NCBI GenBank assembly: GCA_944323875.1
Contig: CALUUH010000011.1
Location: 1-54,123 of the forward strand
From: Candidatus Gastranaerophilales bacterium
Lineage (GTDB): Bacteria; Cyanobacteriota; Vampirovibrionia; Gastranaerophilales; Gastranaerophilaceae
Length of the DNA: 54,123 nucleotides
Direction: 5' to 3'
The translations under genes and the position numbers were made by a program. Position 1 is the first letter of the stretch; the number at the start of each line of letters is the position of its first letter. Under the pieces are notes generated by a model that saw only the letters and a program-made list of their open reading frames with translations, was not told the origin of the DNA and did no database searches. Below, one piece after another: positions 22,639 through 32,628 of the stretch.

Positions 22639-25266
22639 TTATGCCACATCCGGCCCGATTACCTGAACGCCAAATTTAGCACGGAAGAGGTGTTTCACCG
22701 TATCGCCCTGTATTTCATACATCATCTTATTGAACAGGTCATAAGCTTCACGTTTGTATTCAATAAGCGGATCTTTTTGTCCGTAAGCTCTAAGTCCGAT
22801 ACCTTCTCGCAGCATATCTATGTTATGCAAATGGTCTATCCATTTATTATCGACAACTCGCAGCAAAATGTCTTTTTCAAGGTTTCTTATAACATTGTTC
22901 GGCGTGAACGGCTGCTGCAATTCAGGATTTTCATGATATTTTGTAAGTATTTCATTATAGAAATTGATAACTTCTTCTTCATGGTCACGATATGCTTTTA
23001 TTGCAAAATCTTTCAATTTTTCATATATGGCTTCATATCGCAAATTCTGTATATCTGTTACCTTTATTGCTGATAATTGCGGAACAACAGAATGAAGTTC
23101 TTTTATCATTGTTACCAGATCTTCATAAATGTATTCATCCGGATTTTGTCCCGGCGCAATGTAACTTTTTATAATTCTGTCAATTTCGCGTTCAATCATA
23201 TAATAGATATCTTGACTCAGGTCGTCTCCGCGCAAAACTCTACGGCGCTGAGCATAGAATTTTTCACGTTGTATGTTCATAACATCGTCATATTCAAGTA
23301 CACTTTTTCTTATGTCAAAGTGGTAAGTTTCAACTTTCTTTTGTGCTGATTGAATTTGACGGGTAATAAGCGGAGATTCAATCGCCATATTTTCATCAAC
23401 ATTTAATGCGTTCATTAAGGTTGTGATTTTGTCGCCGCCGAAAATCCTCATAAGATTGTCTTCAAGCGACAGGAAAAATCTTGTAGAGCCAGGATCGCCC
23501 TGACGTGCTGCACGACCTCTTAACTGGTTATCAATACGGCGCGATTCATGGCGCTCTGTACCGATAACGTGAAGTCCGCCGGCTTCAACTACCTGTTTGT
23601 GCTCTTTTTCCGTTAATGCACGGGCTCTGGCAAGAAGTTCATTTTTCTTCGCTTCATATTCAGGTGAATTTTCATCTAAATGTAATGCATCAAGTTCTTC
23701 TTTAGCAAGATATTCAGCATTACCGCCAAGCAGAATATCTGTACCTCGGCCGGCCATATTGGTCGCTATGGTGACTGCGCCGACACGTCCTGCCTGTGCA
23801 ATGATATAAGCTTCTTTCATGTGGTGTTTTGCATTCAAGACATTATGCTTAATACCAAGTTTTTTCAACAGTGATGAAACATATTCGGATTTTTCAATAC
23901 TGATTGTACCGACAAGCACCGGACGGCCTTTCTTGTGCTGTTCTATAATGTCCTGAACAACTGCGTTGAATTTTGCGCGTTCATTTTTGTAAATTACATC
24001 AGGATAGTTAATTCTTATATCCGGCTTATTGGTCGGAATGGAGGTAACTTCAAGGTTATAGATTTTTCCGAATTCAGCTTCTTCGGTCATTGCAGTACCT
24101 GTCATACCTGACAATTTCGGGTACAGACGGAAAAGGTTCTGGAAAGTAATACTTGCGAGTGTTTGAGTTTCATCCTGAATTTTAACCCCTTCTTTTGCTT
24201 CAATAGCTTGATGCAATCCGTCAGACCAGCGTCGGCCTTCCATAAGACGGCCGGTAAATTCATCAACAATCATTACTTCATTGTTTTTGATAACATAATC
24301 AGTATCTCTCACAAATAACTCTTTTGCTTTTAATGCCTGCAGCAAGTGGTGCGCGTATTGGGTTGAGATATCAAACAAATCTTTTACGCCTAAAAGTTCC
24401 TGCGCTCTGTCAATACCCTCTTCTGTCAGAATTATATTTTTATTTTTTTCATCTACTTCATAATCTCTGACTTTTTCTAATTGCGGTGCAATTTTTGCCA
24501 TTAATTGATAAGTTTCGGCAGATTTTTCAACACGTCCGCTTATGATCAAAGGTGTTCTGGCTTCGTCAATCAGGATACTGTCAACTTCGTCTATAATTGC
24601 GTAGTTGTAAGGTCTTTGTACAAGCATATCCATACTGCCGGCCATATTGTCACGCAAATAGTCAAAACCGAATTCATTGTTTGTACCGTAAGTAATATCA
24701 CAGTCATAAGCAGCCTTTTTAGCGGCAAAATCTTCTGCACTACGACCGCCGGAAAGGATTACTCCGACACTAAGACCTAAGAATTTGTAGATTTTTCCCA
24801 TCCACTCACTGTCACGTTTAGCAAGATAATCGTTAACCGTGATGACGTGTACGCCCTTTCCTGTAAGAGCATTCAGATATGCAGGTAAAGTTGCCACAAG
24901 CGTTTTACCTTCACCGGTTCTCATTTCAGCTATATGACCGTTATGCAAAAAGTAGCCGCCAATAAGCTGTACATCAAAGTGACGCATCTGCAAGACCCTT
25001 TTGCCGGCTTCTCTGACGGTTGCAAAGGCTTCCGGCAGAATTTTATCAAGAGCTTCTTTTTCCAATTTTCTGTCTGTTTTAAAATCCGAAGATGTAGGGC
25101 GTTTAGCCAGAATTTCTTTAAATTCGTCGGTTTTTGCGCGAAGTTCAGCGTCCGTCATCGCTGCAAATTGCGGCTCCAGAGCATTAATATGGTCTATGAT
25201 GCCCATTATATGTTTTACTTTACGTTCGTTCGGGTCACCTAACAATTTTAATAATAAGCTTATCAT
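22639..25266 (-). CDS. secA: Preprotein translocase ATPase SecA
   Basis: SecA drives Sec-dependent protein export by ATP hydrolysis at the SecYEG channel. The 875-residue protein has the N-terminal [11 protein letters not shown], Walker [21 protein letters not shown], the DEAD-type box [21 protein letters not shown] and motif [14 protein letters not shown]. The C-terminus ends without the usual cysteine-rich zinc tail that binds SecB and phospholipid, as in several lineages. The ATG at 25266 follows GGAGAGGAA. Confidence 0.97.
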   Translation of the reverse strand: MISLLLKLLGDPNERKVKHIMGIIDHINALEPQFAAMTDAELRAKTDEFKEILAKRPTSSDFKTDRKLEKEALDKILPEAFATVREAGKRVLQMRHFDVQLIGGYFLHNGHIAEMRTGEGKTLVATLPAYLNALTGKGVHVITVNDYLAKRDSEWMGKIYKFLGLSVGVILSGGRSAEDFAAKKAAYDCDITYGTNNEFGFDYLRDNMAGSMDMLVQRPYNYAIIDEVDSILIDEARTPLIISGRVEKSAETYQLMAKIAPQLEKVRDYEVDEKNKNIILTEEGIDRAQELLGVKDLFDISTQYAHHLLQALKAKELFVRDTDYVIKNNEVMIVDEFTGRLMEGRRWSDGLHQAIEAKEGVKIQDETQTLASITFQNLFRLYPKLSGMTGTAMTEEAEFGKIYNLEVTSIPTNKPDIRINYPDVIYKNERAKFNAVVQDIIEQHKKGRPVLVGTISIEKSEYVSSLLKKLGIKHNVLNAKHHMKEAYIIAQAGRVGAVTIATNMAGRGTDILLGGNAEYLAKEELDALHLDENSPEYEAKKNELLARARALTEKEHKQVVEAGGLHVIGTERHESRRIDNQLRGRAARQGDPGSTRFFLSLEDNLMRIFGGDKITTLMNALNVDENMAIESPLITRQIQSAQKKVETYHFDIRKSVLEYDDVMNIQREKFYAQRRRVLRGDDLSQDIYYMIEREIDRIIKSYIAPGQNPDEYIYEDLVTMIKELHSVVPQLSAIKVTDIQNLRYEAIYEKLKDFAIKAYRDHEEEVINFYNEILTKYHENPELQQPFTPNNVIRNLEKDILLRVVDNKWIDHLHNIDMLREGIGLRAYGQKDPLIEYKREAYDLFNKMMYEIQGDTVKHLFRAKFGVQVIGPDVA

Positions 25267-25356
25267 TAATTTTCCTCTCCAATAGTATCTGTAGTTTTAT
25301 GGTAACACAGATATATGGAAATATAAACTTATTAAGGAAAAATTTATTATTCACAC

Positions 25357-25389
25357 AAAAAATCCTGATTAAAATAATCAGGATTTTTA
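25357..25389 (-). terminator. Intrinsic terminator of the phage-island unit
   Basis: AATCCTGATT (25361-25370) and AATCAGGATT (25376-25385) form a perfect 10-bp stem with a 5-nt loop. On the minus strand it is followed by TTTTTTG. It overlaps the stop codon of the 541-residue protein. Confidence 0.85.
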
Positions 25390-27012
25390 AGAATTAAACA
25401 TTGTGAATACTTTTTCTACGTTTTTGCTTATCATACTCTTGACTGTATCATATTCAGTTGTTAGTGCTGAAATTTCCAGATCCAGATTTTTCATTTCAAT
25501 ATCAAGAGTTTCTTCTTTATAATTTAATTTATTTTTTTGAATAGTGTATTCGGATTCGGCCAGAGTGATAGCTTCATCATTTGTAACTTCACCGACACAG
25601 CCGTTAGCAGTATAGTGGTCTTGATAGTAGTACATATCTGTATTTAATGATGAAATAAAGTATTGTCCGTTCTTTAATGCATTTTGTAAGTAGTCATTAT
25701 CGGTTACATCCCCTGAAGAACGTGTCCAGCCGTGGTTACAAATGTTGTTATACAATACGTTGATGAAGTCAGCAATCATCATTTCTTTTTCTTCATAAAC
25801 AGATTCAGGTTGATTCATAACATACATATAATTGTAGTCATTTGTAACGAAGTTAGATTCTGATGCCTTTATGGAGTTATAGTATCCTGATTCGTAACCG
25901 CCAAGTGCAATAGCATAGTTCGTCAAGAACATTTCAACCATATTGGAAAGACTTATAAACATACCTTTACGATTGTTGTGTATTCCGCCATTCTGGTTAT
26001 TTGCCTCGGTTAAAATCTCATCGGTTGGAGTATTTAGAGGTGAACCGTAACTGTCAGTATTATCAGCTATTTGTTGTATAGTTTCATTCAGGGCAAATTC
26101 AAAAGCTTGAGTTTCTTCAGTTTGTGCATCAACCGGCAAGACGGCTCTAAATAAATTAGAGATATCGGCCAAAGCAGACATAGCAGCATTGCTTCCGTCA
26201 ATAGCGCCTTCTGTCGCACTTCTGTCTTTTACAAGATCCTTAAGTGCTTTAACAAAGTCTGTTTCATTCATATTAAAGTTGATAGTAACATTACTTGTCA
26301 ACAAATCAACAATTGTAAAATCTTCAGTGTATTTTGAACCGTTTTTATATACAGTTCCGTAAGTACCGTCATTTGTAAATGTTAATTTTGTTGCTAAATC
26401 ATTATATTTTGTATATTGCTCTGAGTTAGGATCAAATTGTTCTCTGAAAGCAGGATCTAAGACATTTTCAAAGTAATTGACCATTGTAGGAAGTGTCATA
26501 GCCTGAGCGACACTCTTATCAAGCATCTGTCCGCCAAAACCTGCTTTATCACTCCATTCAATAGTACCTTCACCTGTTGCACCGGTGATAACATCAGCAA
26601 CCGTACCGGATATATACCCAACACTTGCTAATGCTTCAACAAACCTGTTACGTCCATCAAGACTTCCTGTTCCTGAAACAGGATCTAAACCCGCAGCTTC
26701 ACAGGCTTTTGCTAATTGTTCACTTAATACAATCTGACCTGTTTTATTGGTCACAAGGAAAGGACTATAACCGTTTAATTCTGATGGTGACATCATTATG
26801 TCATAACTTAAATCATAAATAATGCCGTCCTCTGTTTCTCCATCCCAAACAAGTTTTGTTGCATCTAATGCTTTTTGATATTCTTCTGTAACTTTAGAAA
26901 GTTCACGGGTAATAGAAAGCTTTTCCTGAGCTATCGCCATAGAACGATATTCACAGTCAGCTTTTCTGGCAGTTATGGCTAAAAATCTTGCTTGTGAAGC
27001 CGCCAATCCCAT
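25387..27012 (-). CDS. Conserved-type protein of unknown function, coiled-coil C-terminus
   Basis: The protein has 541 residues. The N-terminus MGLAASQARFLAITARKADC with the following helical segment (residues about 20-50) looks like a lineage-specific module, somewhat like the helical ends of flagellar or secreted structural proteins. The middle (about 60-480) is acidic and Thr/Asn/Gly-rich, like an extracellular or structural domain. Residues about 485-535 form a coiled coil (LNYKEETLDIEMKNLDLEI). There is no signal peptide. It lies on the same strand about 125 bp after the terminase gene, so it may be the last gene of the phage-derived unit or an unrelated neighbour. The ATG follows AAAGGAA. 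Confidence 0.75.
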   Translation of the reverse strand: MGLAASQARFLAITARKADCEYRSMAIAQEKLSITRELSKVTEEYQKALDATKLVWDGETEDGIIYDLSYDIMMSPSELNGYSPFLVTNKTGQIVLSEQLAKACEAAGLDPVSGTGSLDGRNRFVEALASVGYISGTVADVITGATGEGTIEWSDKAGFGGQMLDKSVAQAMTLPTMVNYFENVLDPAFREQFDPNSEQYTKYNDLATKLTFTNDGTYGTVYKNGSKYTEDFTIVDLLTSNVTINFNMNETDFVKALKDLVKDRSATEGAIDGSNAAMSALADISNLFRAVLPVDAQTEETQAFEFALNETIQQIADNTDSYGSPLNTPTDEILTEANNQNGGIHNNRKGMFISLSNMVEMFLTNYAIALGGYESGYYNSIKASESNFVTNDYNYMYVMNQPESVYEEKEMMIADFINVLYNNICNHGWTRSSGDVTDNDYLQNALKNGQYFISSLNTDMYYYQDHYTANGCVGEVTNDEAITLAESEYTIQKNKLNYKEETLDIEMKNLDLEISALTTEYDTVKSMISKNVEKVFTMFNS

Positions 27013-27135
27013 TTTTTACTCGTTCCTTTCTGTTTTACTTAGTAACACATTATGGTCCTATTACTCATGGTTACGGATATTTGGAGTCTAAACTTTAAGG
27101 CATGGCACTGTTATGTAACAAATATTTACATTTAT

Positions 27136-28425
27136 TTAAAGAGTAATCGGCCAGTAAAAATCTACAAGATATGACGCGGCATCAAAAGGATGCGATAAGA
27201 ATTTTAACTGCTTGGATTGTTTGATTTGCTGGTAAGATGGTATATCAATTTGTGAAGTTCCTTCTTTATACCTCAAATTGTAAATATTGTACAGAAGTTT
27301 TTCACATTTTTTATCCACATAAAGGCATATTTCTCCGTCCGCTGAGCGTACTTTTGCATTGAATGCCATAATTCTGTTTTTGATTGGAGGATTATATGGT
27401 TTTATTTTAATCTCAACATCGTAACCGTATTTAAGCAGTGTTTTTTTGATGATTACATAATTGGTATATTCACTTGTACAGCTGCGATTGTCACCTGAGG
27501 CATCGCCATTTATAATGATTTTACCTTTATGGTTTGGGTAGCGCCTGCAAAACTCCTCACACGCCTTTGCAGTGGTTGTATTTTCCAGAACTATTTCATC
27601 AAAATAAAAAACCTTATCTTCTGTTTTGTGTGCAAGAACCCAGGCCATAGGATCTACGTTAAAGTCACAGCTTATATGCAGATCAAATTCCGGCTGGTAA
27701 TTTATTTCTTTAACATTTTCATCAGTAAAATCCTTTATGACAAGTCCGTTATTATATTCGGCATTTTGCGCAAGTACAAAGATTTTATAATACTGTTCAT
27801 CATATAATTTTTTTAATTCTTCACAATACCCTTGAGGAAGATAGATATTTTCTGTTGTAGGCGCAGTAATAAGCCTGTAATTAGGAGGCGGTTTTACCAC
27901 AAATGTTTTGTAAATCCAGCCGCGACACATCTCAGGATTTGTGTGACCGAAAATTCTGTATTTGAAATTTACCCAATTTTTCTTCACTTTTTGGCGCATA
28001 CGACTCAAAAGCATTAAAAAGGTATCATAAGGAATATCCGACATTTCTTCTATTTCGACGAATCCTAAATTTAATGATTTTAATTTGTTGGGCTCATCAA
28101 AATGTCTGAAAAGAATTTCTGACCCGTTTTTGAATGTCAATTTTTGCAGTGAAGCTGACCACACATAATCATGCCCGTCATAAAATCCCATATTATCAAG
28201 ATGTTCAAAATAGGTCTGTAAAGTCGTATCTCTAACCAGAGTGTAGGTTTGAGCGCCTACAAGCCCTCTTATACCCGGAAATTTATGACATAAAAGTATT
28301 CCGAGAAGCGAGCCGGAAAAAGTTTTGCCTGAACCGTAACCGCCTTGATATACTGCAACATCCAGCTTGTAATTATGAGGTATTTCCAAAAATTCGCGCT
28401 GTGCTTTCAACAACTTGTATTCCAT
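27136..28425 (-). CDS. terL: Phage terminase large subunit
   Basis: This DNA-packaging motor and nuclease has 429 residues. The ATPase domain has Walker A GGYGSGKTFSG (about residues 28-38) and Walker B LGFVEIEEMSD. The C-terminal nuclease domain shows acidic motifs in SCDFNVDPMAWVLAH and INGDASGDNRS. It fits the PBSX/Terminase_6 group. All key residues are intact. The start follows GAGGAAAC. The portal gene lies upstream, separated by a strong terminator, and the small subunit gene is two genes further up, so the order differs from the usual small subunit, large subunit, portal. Confidence 0.9.
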   Translation of the reverse strand: MEYKLLKAQREFLEIPHNYKLDVAVYQGGYGSGKTFSGSLLGILLCHKFPGIRGLVGAQTYTLVRDTTLQTYFEHLDNMGFYDGHDYVWSASLQKLTFKNGSEILFRHFDEPNKLKSLNLGFVEIEEMSDIPYDTFLMLLSRMRQKVKKNWVNFKYRIFGHTNPEMCRGWIYKTFVVKPPPNYRLITAPTTENIYLPQGYCEELKKLYDEQYYKIFVLAQNAEYNNGLVIKDFTDENVKEINYQPEFDLHISCDFNVDPMAWVLAHKTEDKVFYFDEIVLENTTTAKACEEFCRRYPNHKGKIIINGDASGDNRSCTSEYTNYVIIKKTLLKYGYDVEIKIKPYNPPIKNRIMAFNAKVRSADGEICLYVDKKCEKLLYNIYNLRYKEGTSQIDIPSYQQIKQSKQLKFLSHPFDAASYLVDFYWPITL

Positions 28426-28491
28426 AATTTTTTAAGTTTCCTCTTAATAAAATTTCTCCTTATTATTTGATATAGTATGTTATTTAGCGAA

Positions 28492-28540
28492 TAAAAAAAG
28501 TGCCGCCTGTAATTCCCGACGAAAAAGTATAAGACGGCAC
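28492..28540 (-). terminator. Terminator between portal and terL
   Basis: On the minus strand GTGCCGTCT pairs with AGGCGGCAC (one G:U) around a loop of about 31 nt, followed by seven T. It would reduce terminase expression relative to the portal protein. Confidence 0.65.
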
Positions 28541-28559
28541 AAAGAAGGCCTATACGCGA

Positions 28560-30254
28560 TTATTCAAGAGATTTATCCGCCAATTCCTGTTTATCATTTT
28601 CTGTTGATTTTTTATCAGCAAGAAAATTATTTGCATTCTCTATACCATACTGTTCCAATGCAAATTTAAAACATTCCAGCCAATTAACACTTTCTTTAAC
28701 ATCCGGTAATTCAGATAGTGTTTTAAGAACTTCAAACAATTCTTTAATACGGCTTTTACGTGCAAAAGCTGCTTTGCGATCTCCGTAACGATAAATGTAG
28801 TTTGAATTTCTTATATTATCGTCAATTTCCAGAAATTTGGTATTCCCTTTATCATTGACTGCAATGAGTTCTTTTCCGAGCTTGAAATTCGCGATAATTT
28901 CTGCTGTTTTTTCAACCATCGGAATAATAATTTTGCGGTTTATGGCATCCAGCATCATATTCAACCTTGCTTCCTGTCCGTTAGCCGAATAATTAAGTTC
29001 GGTTGCAGTTCTGTTAACAGGCTGAATATTGCCGGCCATGTTTTTGAATATTCCGGTTGCACTTTCTATAGTGCTTTTGAAATAATTCAGAAAATCCCAG
29101 CCGACCATTGCTTTGTCAAATTCAAGCGGAGTCGGCGGCTGCGGCATCAAAGCTGCGTCATATTCAATAATTTTGCCGGGATGTACATCCTGTTGGCCCT
29201 TAAAACAACCTTTTGGTGCCAGATACGGAGGATTCATCATCAGTGCAAGTGCATCCAATTGCTTGTTTAAAATAGTTGAAGAGATGCTATTCAAAACAAG
29301 TGCAACTCTGAGCGGCGAAATTCCGCGTCCGGTCCTCGGATCTTCTATTATATTTGCATAAATAAAAGGATTTATAACAAACGGATTGGCCTCAAACCTT
29401 ATAATTTCACGGCGTCCGGCCACAACAACTATTCTGTTTTTCAAAACCTCTCCGCTTGAAAGTTCTATATCACCCCAGTATTCCAATATTTCAAGTTTAT
29501 TGTCATCTACTGACCTGTCATTTTCTGTTCTTCGTTTTTTCGCCACCACTCCTCTCAATATTTCTATTTTCATATCGTTAAGCAAATTGTTTGATTTGTC
29601 AGAAATAATTTCCTCCATACTGCTGTATGTCCTGTAAATTTTGGCACAGGAATCCCAGTTATCTGCATTAAATTTGTCAAAAACAAAATCCTCAGGTTTG
29701 ATATGCTTAATTTTTGCATTGTCATAAATCAATTTATCTTCAATAACAAAACCTGAGTCGTTGTTTCCTGCAAGCTGTTCTTCAAGAGTCAATGCACGTC
29801 TTACTTGTTTAACTTTTGTTTCCCAGCCGACAAATAATGTACTTTCACCGGTTTCTACAATACTGTCTATAATTTTGTCTAACACATTTTCAAAATTCAT
29901 TTGTTCAAAAGTGTTGACAAGCATAGCTTTTTGCCGATTTGCATACATTTGTGTCTGCGGGGTTGTCCCTGATACATCAAACATTGCATCAGCATGCGAA
30001 TATAAATTCTGACTTAAATGTGATTTTAATGTCTGAGCCAATTCATAAATATCCGGCAAAGACATTTTTGTATCCCACGCGTTTATGCGCGGGTAATCAA
30101 CGTCATAAATGGCATTCCGCACCATTTTTATATCACTCAGTTGAGAACTGCGTCTGTTTTCAAAGTCATCATATCTTTTGCATATTGTATTAACAAGATT
30201 AACTTCTTCTCCAAGGCTCAATTCTCTGGTTAAATCGTCTGTTTGAATTTCCAT
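28560..30254 (-). CDS. Phage portal protein
   Basis: This is the portal (head-tail connector) ring subunit, about 564 residues from the ATG at 30254 (the frame is open to 30272). Its length and the central DPRTGRGISPLRVALVLNSI, followed by helices and the C-terminal SATGIFKNMAGNIQPVNRTA, match podovirus-type portals. It is N-terminally rich in helices and acidic at the end. There is no frameshift or internal stop. It is preceded by a small unknown gene and the small terminase gene. Confidence 0.85.
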   Translation of the reverse strand: MEIQTDDLTRELSLGEEVNLVNTICKRYDDFENRRSSQLSDIKMVRNAIYDVDYPRINAWDTKMSLPDIYELAQTLKSHLSQNLYSHADAMFDVSGTTPQTQMYANRQKAMLVNTFEQMNFENVLDKIIDSIVETGESTLFVGWETKVKQVRRALTLEEQLAGNNDSGFVIEDKLIYDNAKIKHIKPEDFVFDKFNADNWDSCAKIYRTYSSMEEIISDKSNNLLNDMKIEILRGVVAKKRRTENDRSVDDNKLEILEYWGDIELSSGEVLKNRIVVVAGRREIIRFEANPFVINPFIYANIIEDPRTGRGISPLRVALVLNSISSTILNKQLDALALMMNPPYLAPKGCFKGQQDVHPGKIIEYDAALMPQPPTPLEFDKAMVGWDFLNYFKSTIESATGIFKNMAGNIQPVNRTATELNYSANGQEARLNMMLDAINRKIIIPMVEKTAEIIANFKLGKELIAVNDKGNTKFLEIDDNIRNSNYIYRYGDRKAAFARKSRIKELFEVLKTLSELPDVKESVNWLECFKFALEQYGIENANNFLADKKSTENDKQELADKSLE

Positions 30255-30292
30255 AATTGTTAATTTCCTCATATTATAATTCTGTAAAAAAG

Positions 30293-30655
30293 TTATTTAC
30301 AAAATTCTGCATACTCAAATTTGACAAACACATCTCCTGCCGCAAATGAAGATATTTCTCCTTTTGCCATTTTGTCTCTTATATTGTTCTGAACACCTAT
30401 AAGAGCTTCAGCCTGAATACCGTTTATACAGGTTTCTGTTTTAGATTTTTTGTTATATATACGGAATACTGATTTGGCAGAAAATATCAAATTCGCCGGT
30501 ACTTTGGAAATATCAGTTTCATGTGTTATTTTTTTTACTTCTTTTGCTTTTTCAATTTCCGCAATATACTCATTTTCTATTTTCTTTCTAATCAAATCAT
30601 CAAGAGATGCGTTTGATAAAAGGATTTGTTCTGCATTGTTATCCTGATTTTTCAT
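30293..30655 (-). CDS. Small phage-island protein of unknown function
   Basis: The 120-residue protein is basic and helical in its N-terminal half (LDDLIRKKIENEYIAEIEKAKE), with a short beta-rich C-terminus (NLIFSAKSVFRIYNKKSKTE). No family is recognised. The ATG follows AGGAG. It sits between the small terminase and portal genes, close to both, so it is probably part of the packaging module. Confidence 0.7.
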   Translation of the reverse strand: MKNQDNNAEQILLSNASLDDLIRKKIENEYIAEIEKAKEVKKITHETDISKVPANLIFSAKSVFRIYNKKSKTETCINGIQAEALIGVQNNIRDKMAKGEISSFAAGDVFVKFEYAEFCK

Positions 30656-30679
30656 TTTTTAGTCTCCTATTGTTAAGTA

Positions 30680-31111
30680 TTAAATTTTTTCATCATCCAG
30701 ATTGGAAATTGTAATAATTTTGGCCGGCTTGTAATCTTCGGCCTCAGCCTCATTAAAGCCCAGATATTTACAAAGGTTTTCCAGCGCTTTCAGGCCTGCC
30801 GAAGTATCACGGAGTTTTCTTTTTCCGGTTGCACAGCCTTCCTTATCAAGAATATCTTCTTCAGTTAATGAAAATTCTGCTATCTGTAATAATTTTTGTA
30901 TTACATAGCCCTTGTGTACGCATAGTGAAGATATTTGATTTTTTATTTGAAGTTTTATTTCATTTATTACAAATTTGTCAGAAAGTAATCTTTCAGCGAC
31001 CTCTTTCAAATCTTTTGATTTATATCCGGCCCGCTTGGCCGAAAGCTCGCCATCTAAAGATTTTATGTACTCTGACACAAATTTTTTTTGTTGATTTGTT
31101 AATTTTCTCAT
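30680..31111 (-). CDS. terS: Phage terminase small subunit
   Basis: This 143-residue protein recognises DNA for packaging. The N-terminal helix-turn-helix begins LTNQQKKFVSEYIKSLDGEL followed by SAKRAGYKSKDLKEVAERLL, typical of the Terminase_2 (XtmA-like) family. A central helical region then leads to the conserved GLKALENLCKYLGF. There is no strong ribosome-binding site before the ATG at 31111. Confidence 0.88.
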   Translation of the reverse strand: MRKLTNQQKKFVSEYIKSLDGELSAKRAGYKSKDLKEVAERLLSDKFVINEIKLQIKNQISSLCVHKGYVIQKLLQIAEFSLTEEDILDKEGCATGKRKLRDTSAGLKALENLCKYLGFNEAEAEDYKPAKIITISNLDDEKI

Positions 31112-31263
31112 CGTTAAAAGTTTACATTTCTCAATATAATTTGTGTTTTTATGAAAAAAATTGTATAATAACCATGCTATTTATATTTCGGCTAGTGTAA
31201 ATCTTAACAGGGGGCAATGAATTTTACTTCCTGTTTTTTTTGCCTTTTTTTAAATAGCGGCGG

Positions 31264-31902
31264 CTATCTTCTGAAAAGCCTTACAAAAGGCGTATAATCA
31301 GCATCTATGGCAATCTTTGAACGCATATTTGCCAGCGCTGAATTATACATATCCTGCCAGTAACTGAATTTTACATGCTCCGGCTCACCTTTAAGACGCA
31401 GGCATGTTCCGTATACCAGAATTTGTTCAACAAACGGTTCCGGAATTAAAGGTTTGTCATCAGCATTTTCAAGATACCTTTTTTCAAGATTATCAGAAGA
31501 TATAGCCAGATTACGGGTATAGTAAATGATATTTATAAGTTTATCTTCCTCAAATTCAGGGAATAAAAGCTTGTCGTTAAATACACTAAAAATTCTTGCT
31601 TTATCGCGGCATGTTAAAAATAGTTGAAAATTTTCACAAAAGTTGTATTTTATGCCATCAATATATACCGCAAGTATTCTCCCGTATATTGTATTTTTTA
31701 ATTGTCTTGTGCCGGCCGGCAGATTAAATTCTTCCTGACGGAGCAAAAAATTCCAGTTCATAGAATTGCAAACATCCTGTGCAACAAGGTTTATATAGTT
31801 CTTGATACGTTGATGTTCCGGTCTTGTCAACTCCGAAAAATCATCGGTCTGACGGAAATTTAATTCTGACAGGCATTTGTTTATTATCTCTAAATAGTTC
31901 AT
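31264..31902 (-). CDS. Probable phage head-tail adaptor protein
   Basis: The 212-residue protein begins MNYLEIINKCLSELNFRQTD and has the pattern of SU10/P22-type adaptors: an N-terminal helix, the AQDVCNSMNWNFLLRQEEFNL segment, a beta region with GRILAVYIDGIKYNF, and a C-terminal helix pair. It would form the ring below the portal. The ATG follows AAGGAG. Assignment is from fold-level resemblance and position, so moderately sure. Confidence 0.6.
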   Translation of the reverse strand: MNYLEIINKCLSELNFRQTDDFSELTRPEHQRIKNYINLVAQDVCNSMNWNFLLRQEEFNLPAGTRQLKNTIYGRILAVYIDGIKYNFCENFQLFLTCRDKARIFSVFNDKLLFPEFEEDKLINIIYYTRNLAISSDNLEKRYLENADDKPLIPEPFVEQILVYGTCLRLKGEPEHVKFSYWQDMYNSALANMRSKIAIDADYTPFVRLFRR

Positions 31903-31920
31903 ATTTAATCTCCTTTAAAT

Positions 31921-31940
31921 AGCGGGGCTGAAGCCCCGCT
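31921..31940. terminator. Hairpin between scaffold and adaptor genes
   Basis: AGCGGGGCT and AGCCCCGCT are perfect 9-bp arms with a GA loop. A weak TATTT tail lies on the minus strand, so it may be an attenuator or an mRNA-stabilising hairpin. Confidence 0.55.
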
Positions 31941-31945
31941 GTTTG

Positions 31946-32545
31946 TTATTGAATATTACCTTTTCTAAGCTGGTCAAAAATTGCAGCTTCATTTTTAAGA
32001 AATTCTTTTGTAGACATTTTTCCTATTTCTGCACGGGTAAATGTACGATTTTTGTTGCCGTCATATCCATAACCTTGAGCATTGGAGGTCATCCGGCGTT
32101 TGTCCGAATCATTTTGATTTTTCAGATTTTTTTCGTAATTAGCCTGCTTGTTGTATTTTTCAACGGCTTTATTTTCAATATTGCCGAGCATGCCGGAAAG
32201 TGCCTGATAATTCTCATTACTCAAAGACGGGACTAATTTCTTCAAATAGTCAAAAATTTCACTGTAATTACCGGAAGCACTATAATCACCATTTTGTTCT
32301 GCAACAGGTTCTTTTGCCTGTTCTTGTGCAGGCGGTTCATCAGTTTTTGCCGGAGTTCCAGCACTTTGAGGTTCAGAAAAACCTGAAAACTGTTTTATCC
32401 ACGCCATACCCTGTTCCCGCGGAATAGCACCTGATTTAACCAGTGATATAATTTTTTCCATATCTTCCATAACATCCGGTGTTACGGCCGGTTTATCATT
32501 AGATGCCGGTGTTTGATTTTTATTTTGTTCATTTGTATCTGCCAT
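31946..32545 (-). CDS. Probable phage scaffolding protein
   Basis: The protein has 199 residues from the ATG at 32545, which follows AAGGAG; the frame extends to 32614 without support. It is hydrophilic and low in complexity, with Gln, Asn, Pro and Ala (AQEQAKEPVAEQNGD), plus helical segments typical of scaffolds and a basic region KNRTFTRAEIGKMSTKEFLK near the C-terminus. It lies directly after the capsid gene, separated by a terminator. No sequence family is certain; the call rests on composition and position. Confidence 0.6.
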   Translation of the reverse strand: MADTNEQNKNQTPASNDKPAVTPDVMEDMEKIISLVKSGAIPREQGMAWIKQFSGFSEPQSAGTPAKTDEPPAQEQAKEPVAEQNGDYSASGNYSEIFDYLKKLVPSLSNENYQALSGMLGNIENKAVEKYNKQANYEKNLKNQNDSDKRRMTSNAQGYGYDGNKNRTFTRAEIGKMSTKEFLKNEAAIFDQLRKGNIQ

Positions 32546-32583
32546 AATTTCTCCTTTTTTAATTTTTCTATTTGTCGATTTAA

Positions 32584-32612
32584 GAAAAGCGGGTGTAAAA
32601 ACATACACCCGC
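32584..32612 (-). terminator. Terminator downstream of the capsid gene
   Basis: GCGGGTGTA and TACACCCGC form a perfect 9-bp stem, followed by TTTTC on the minus strand. It would make the capsid message the most abundant of the unit. Confidence 0.75.
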
Positions 32613-32628
32613 ACAAAATCACTGGGGG

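Noticed and set aside
22630-23073. 147-codon plus-strand ORF
   Set aside because: It is a shadow of the 3' end of secA.
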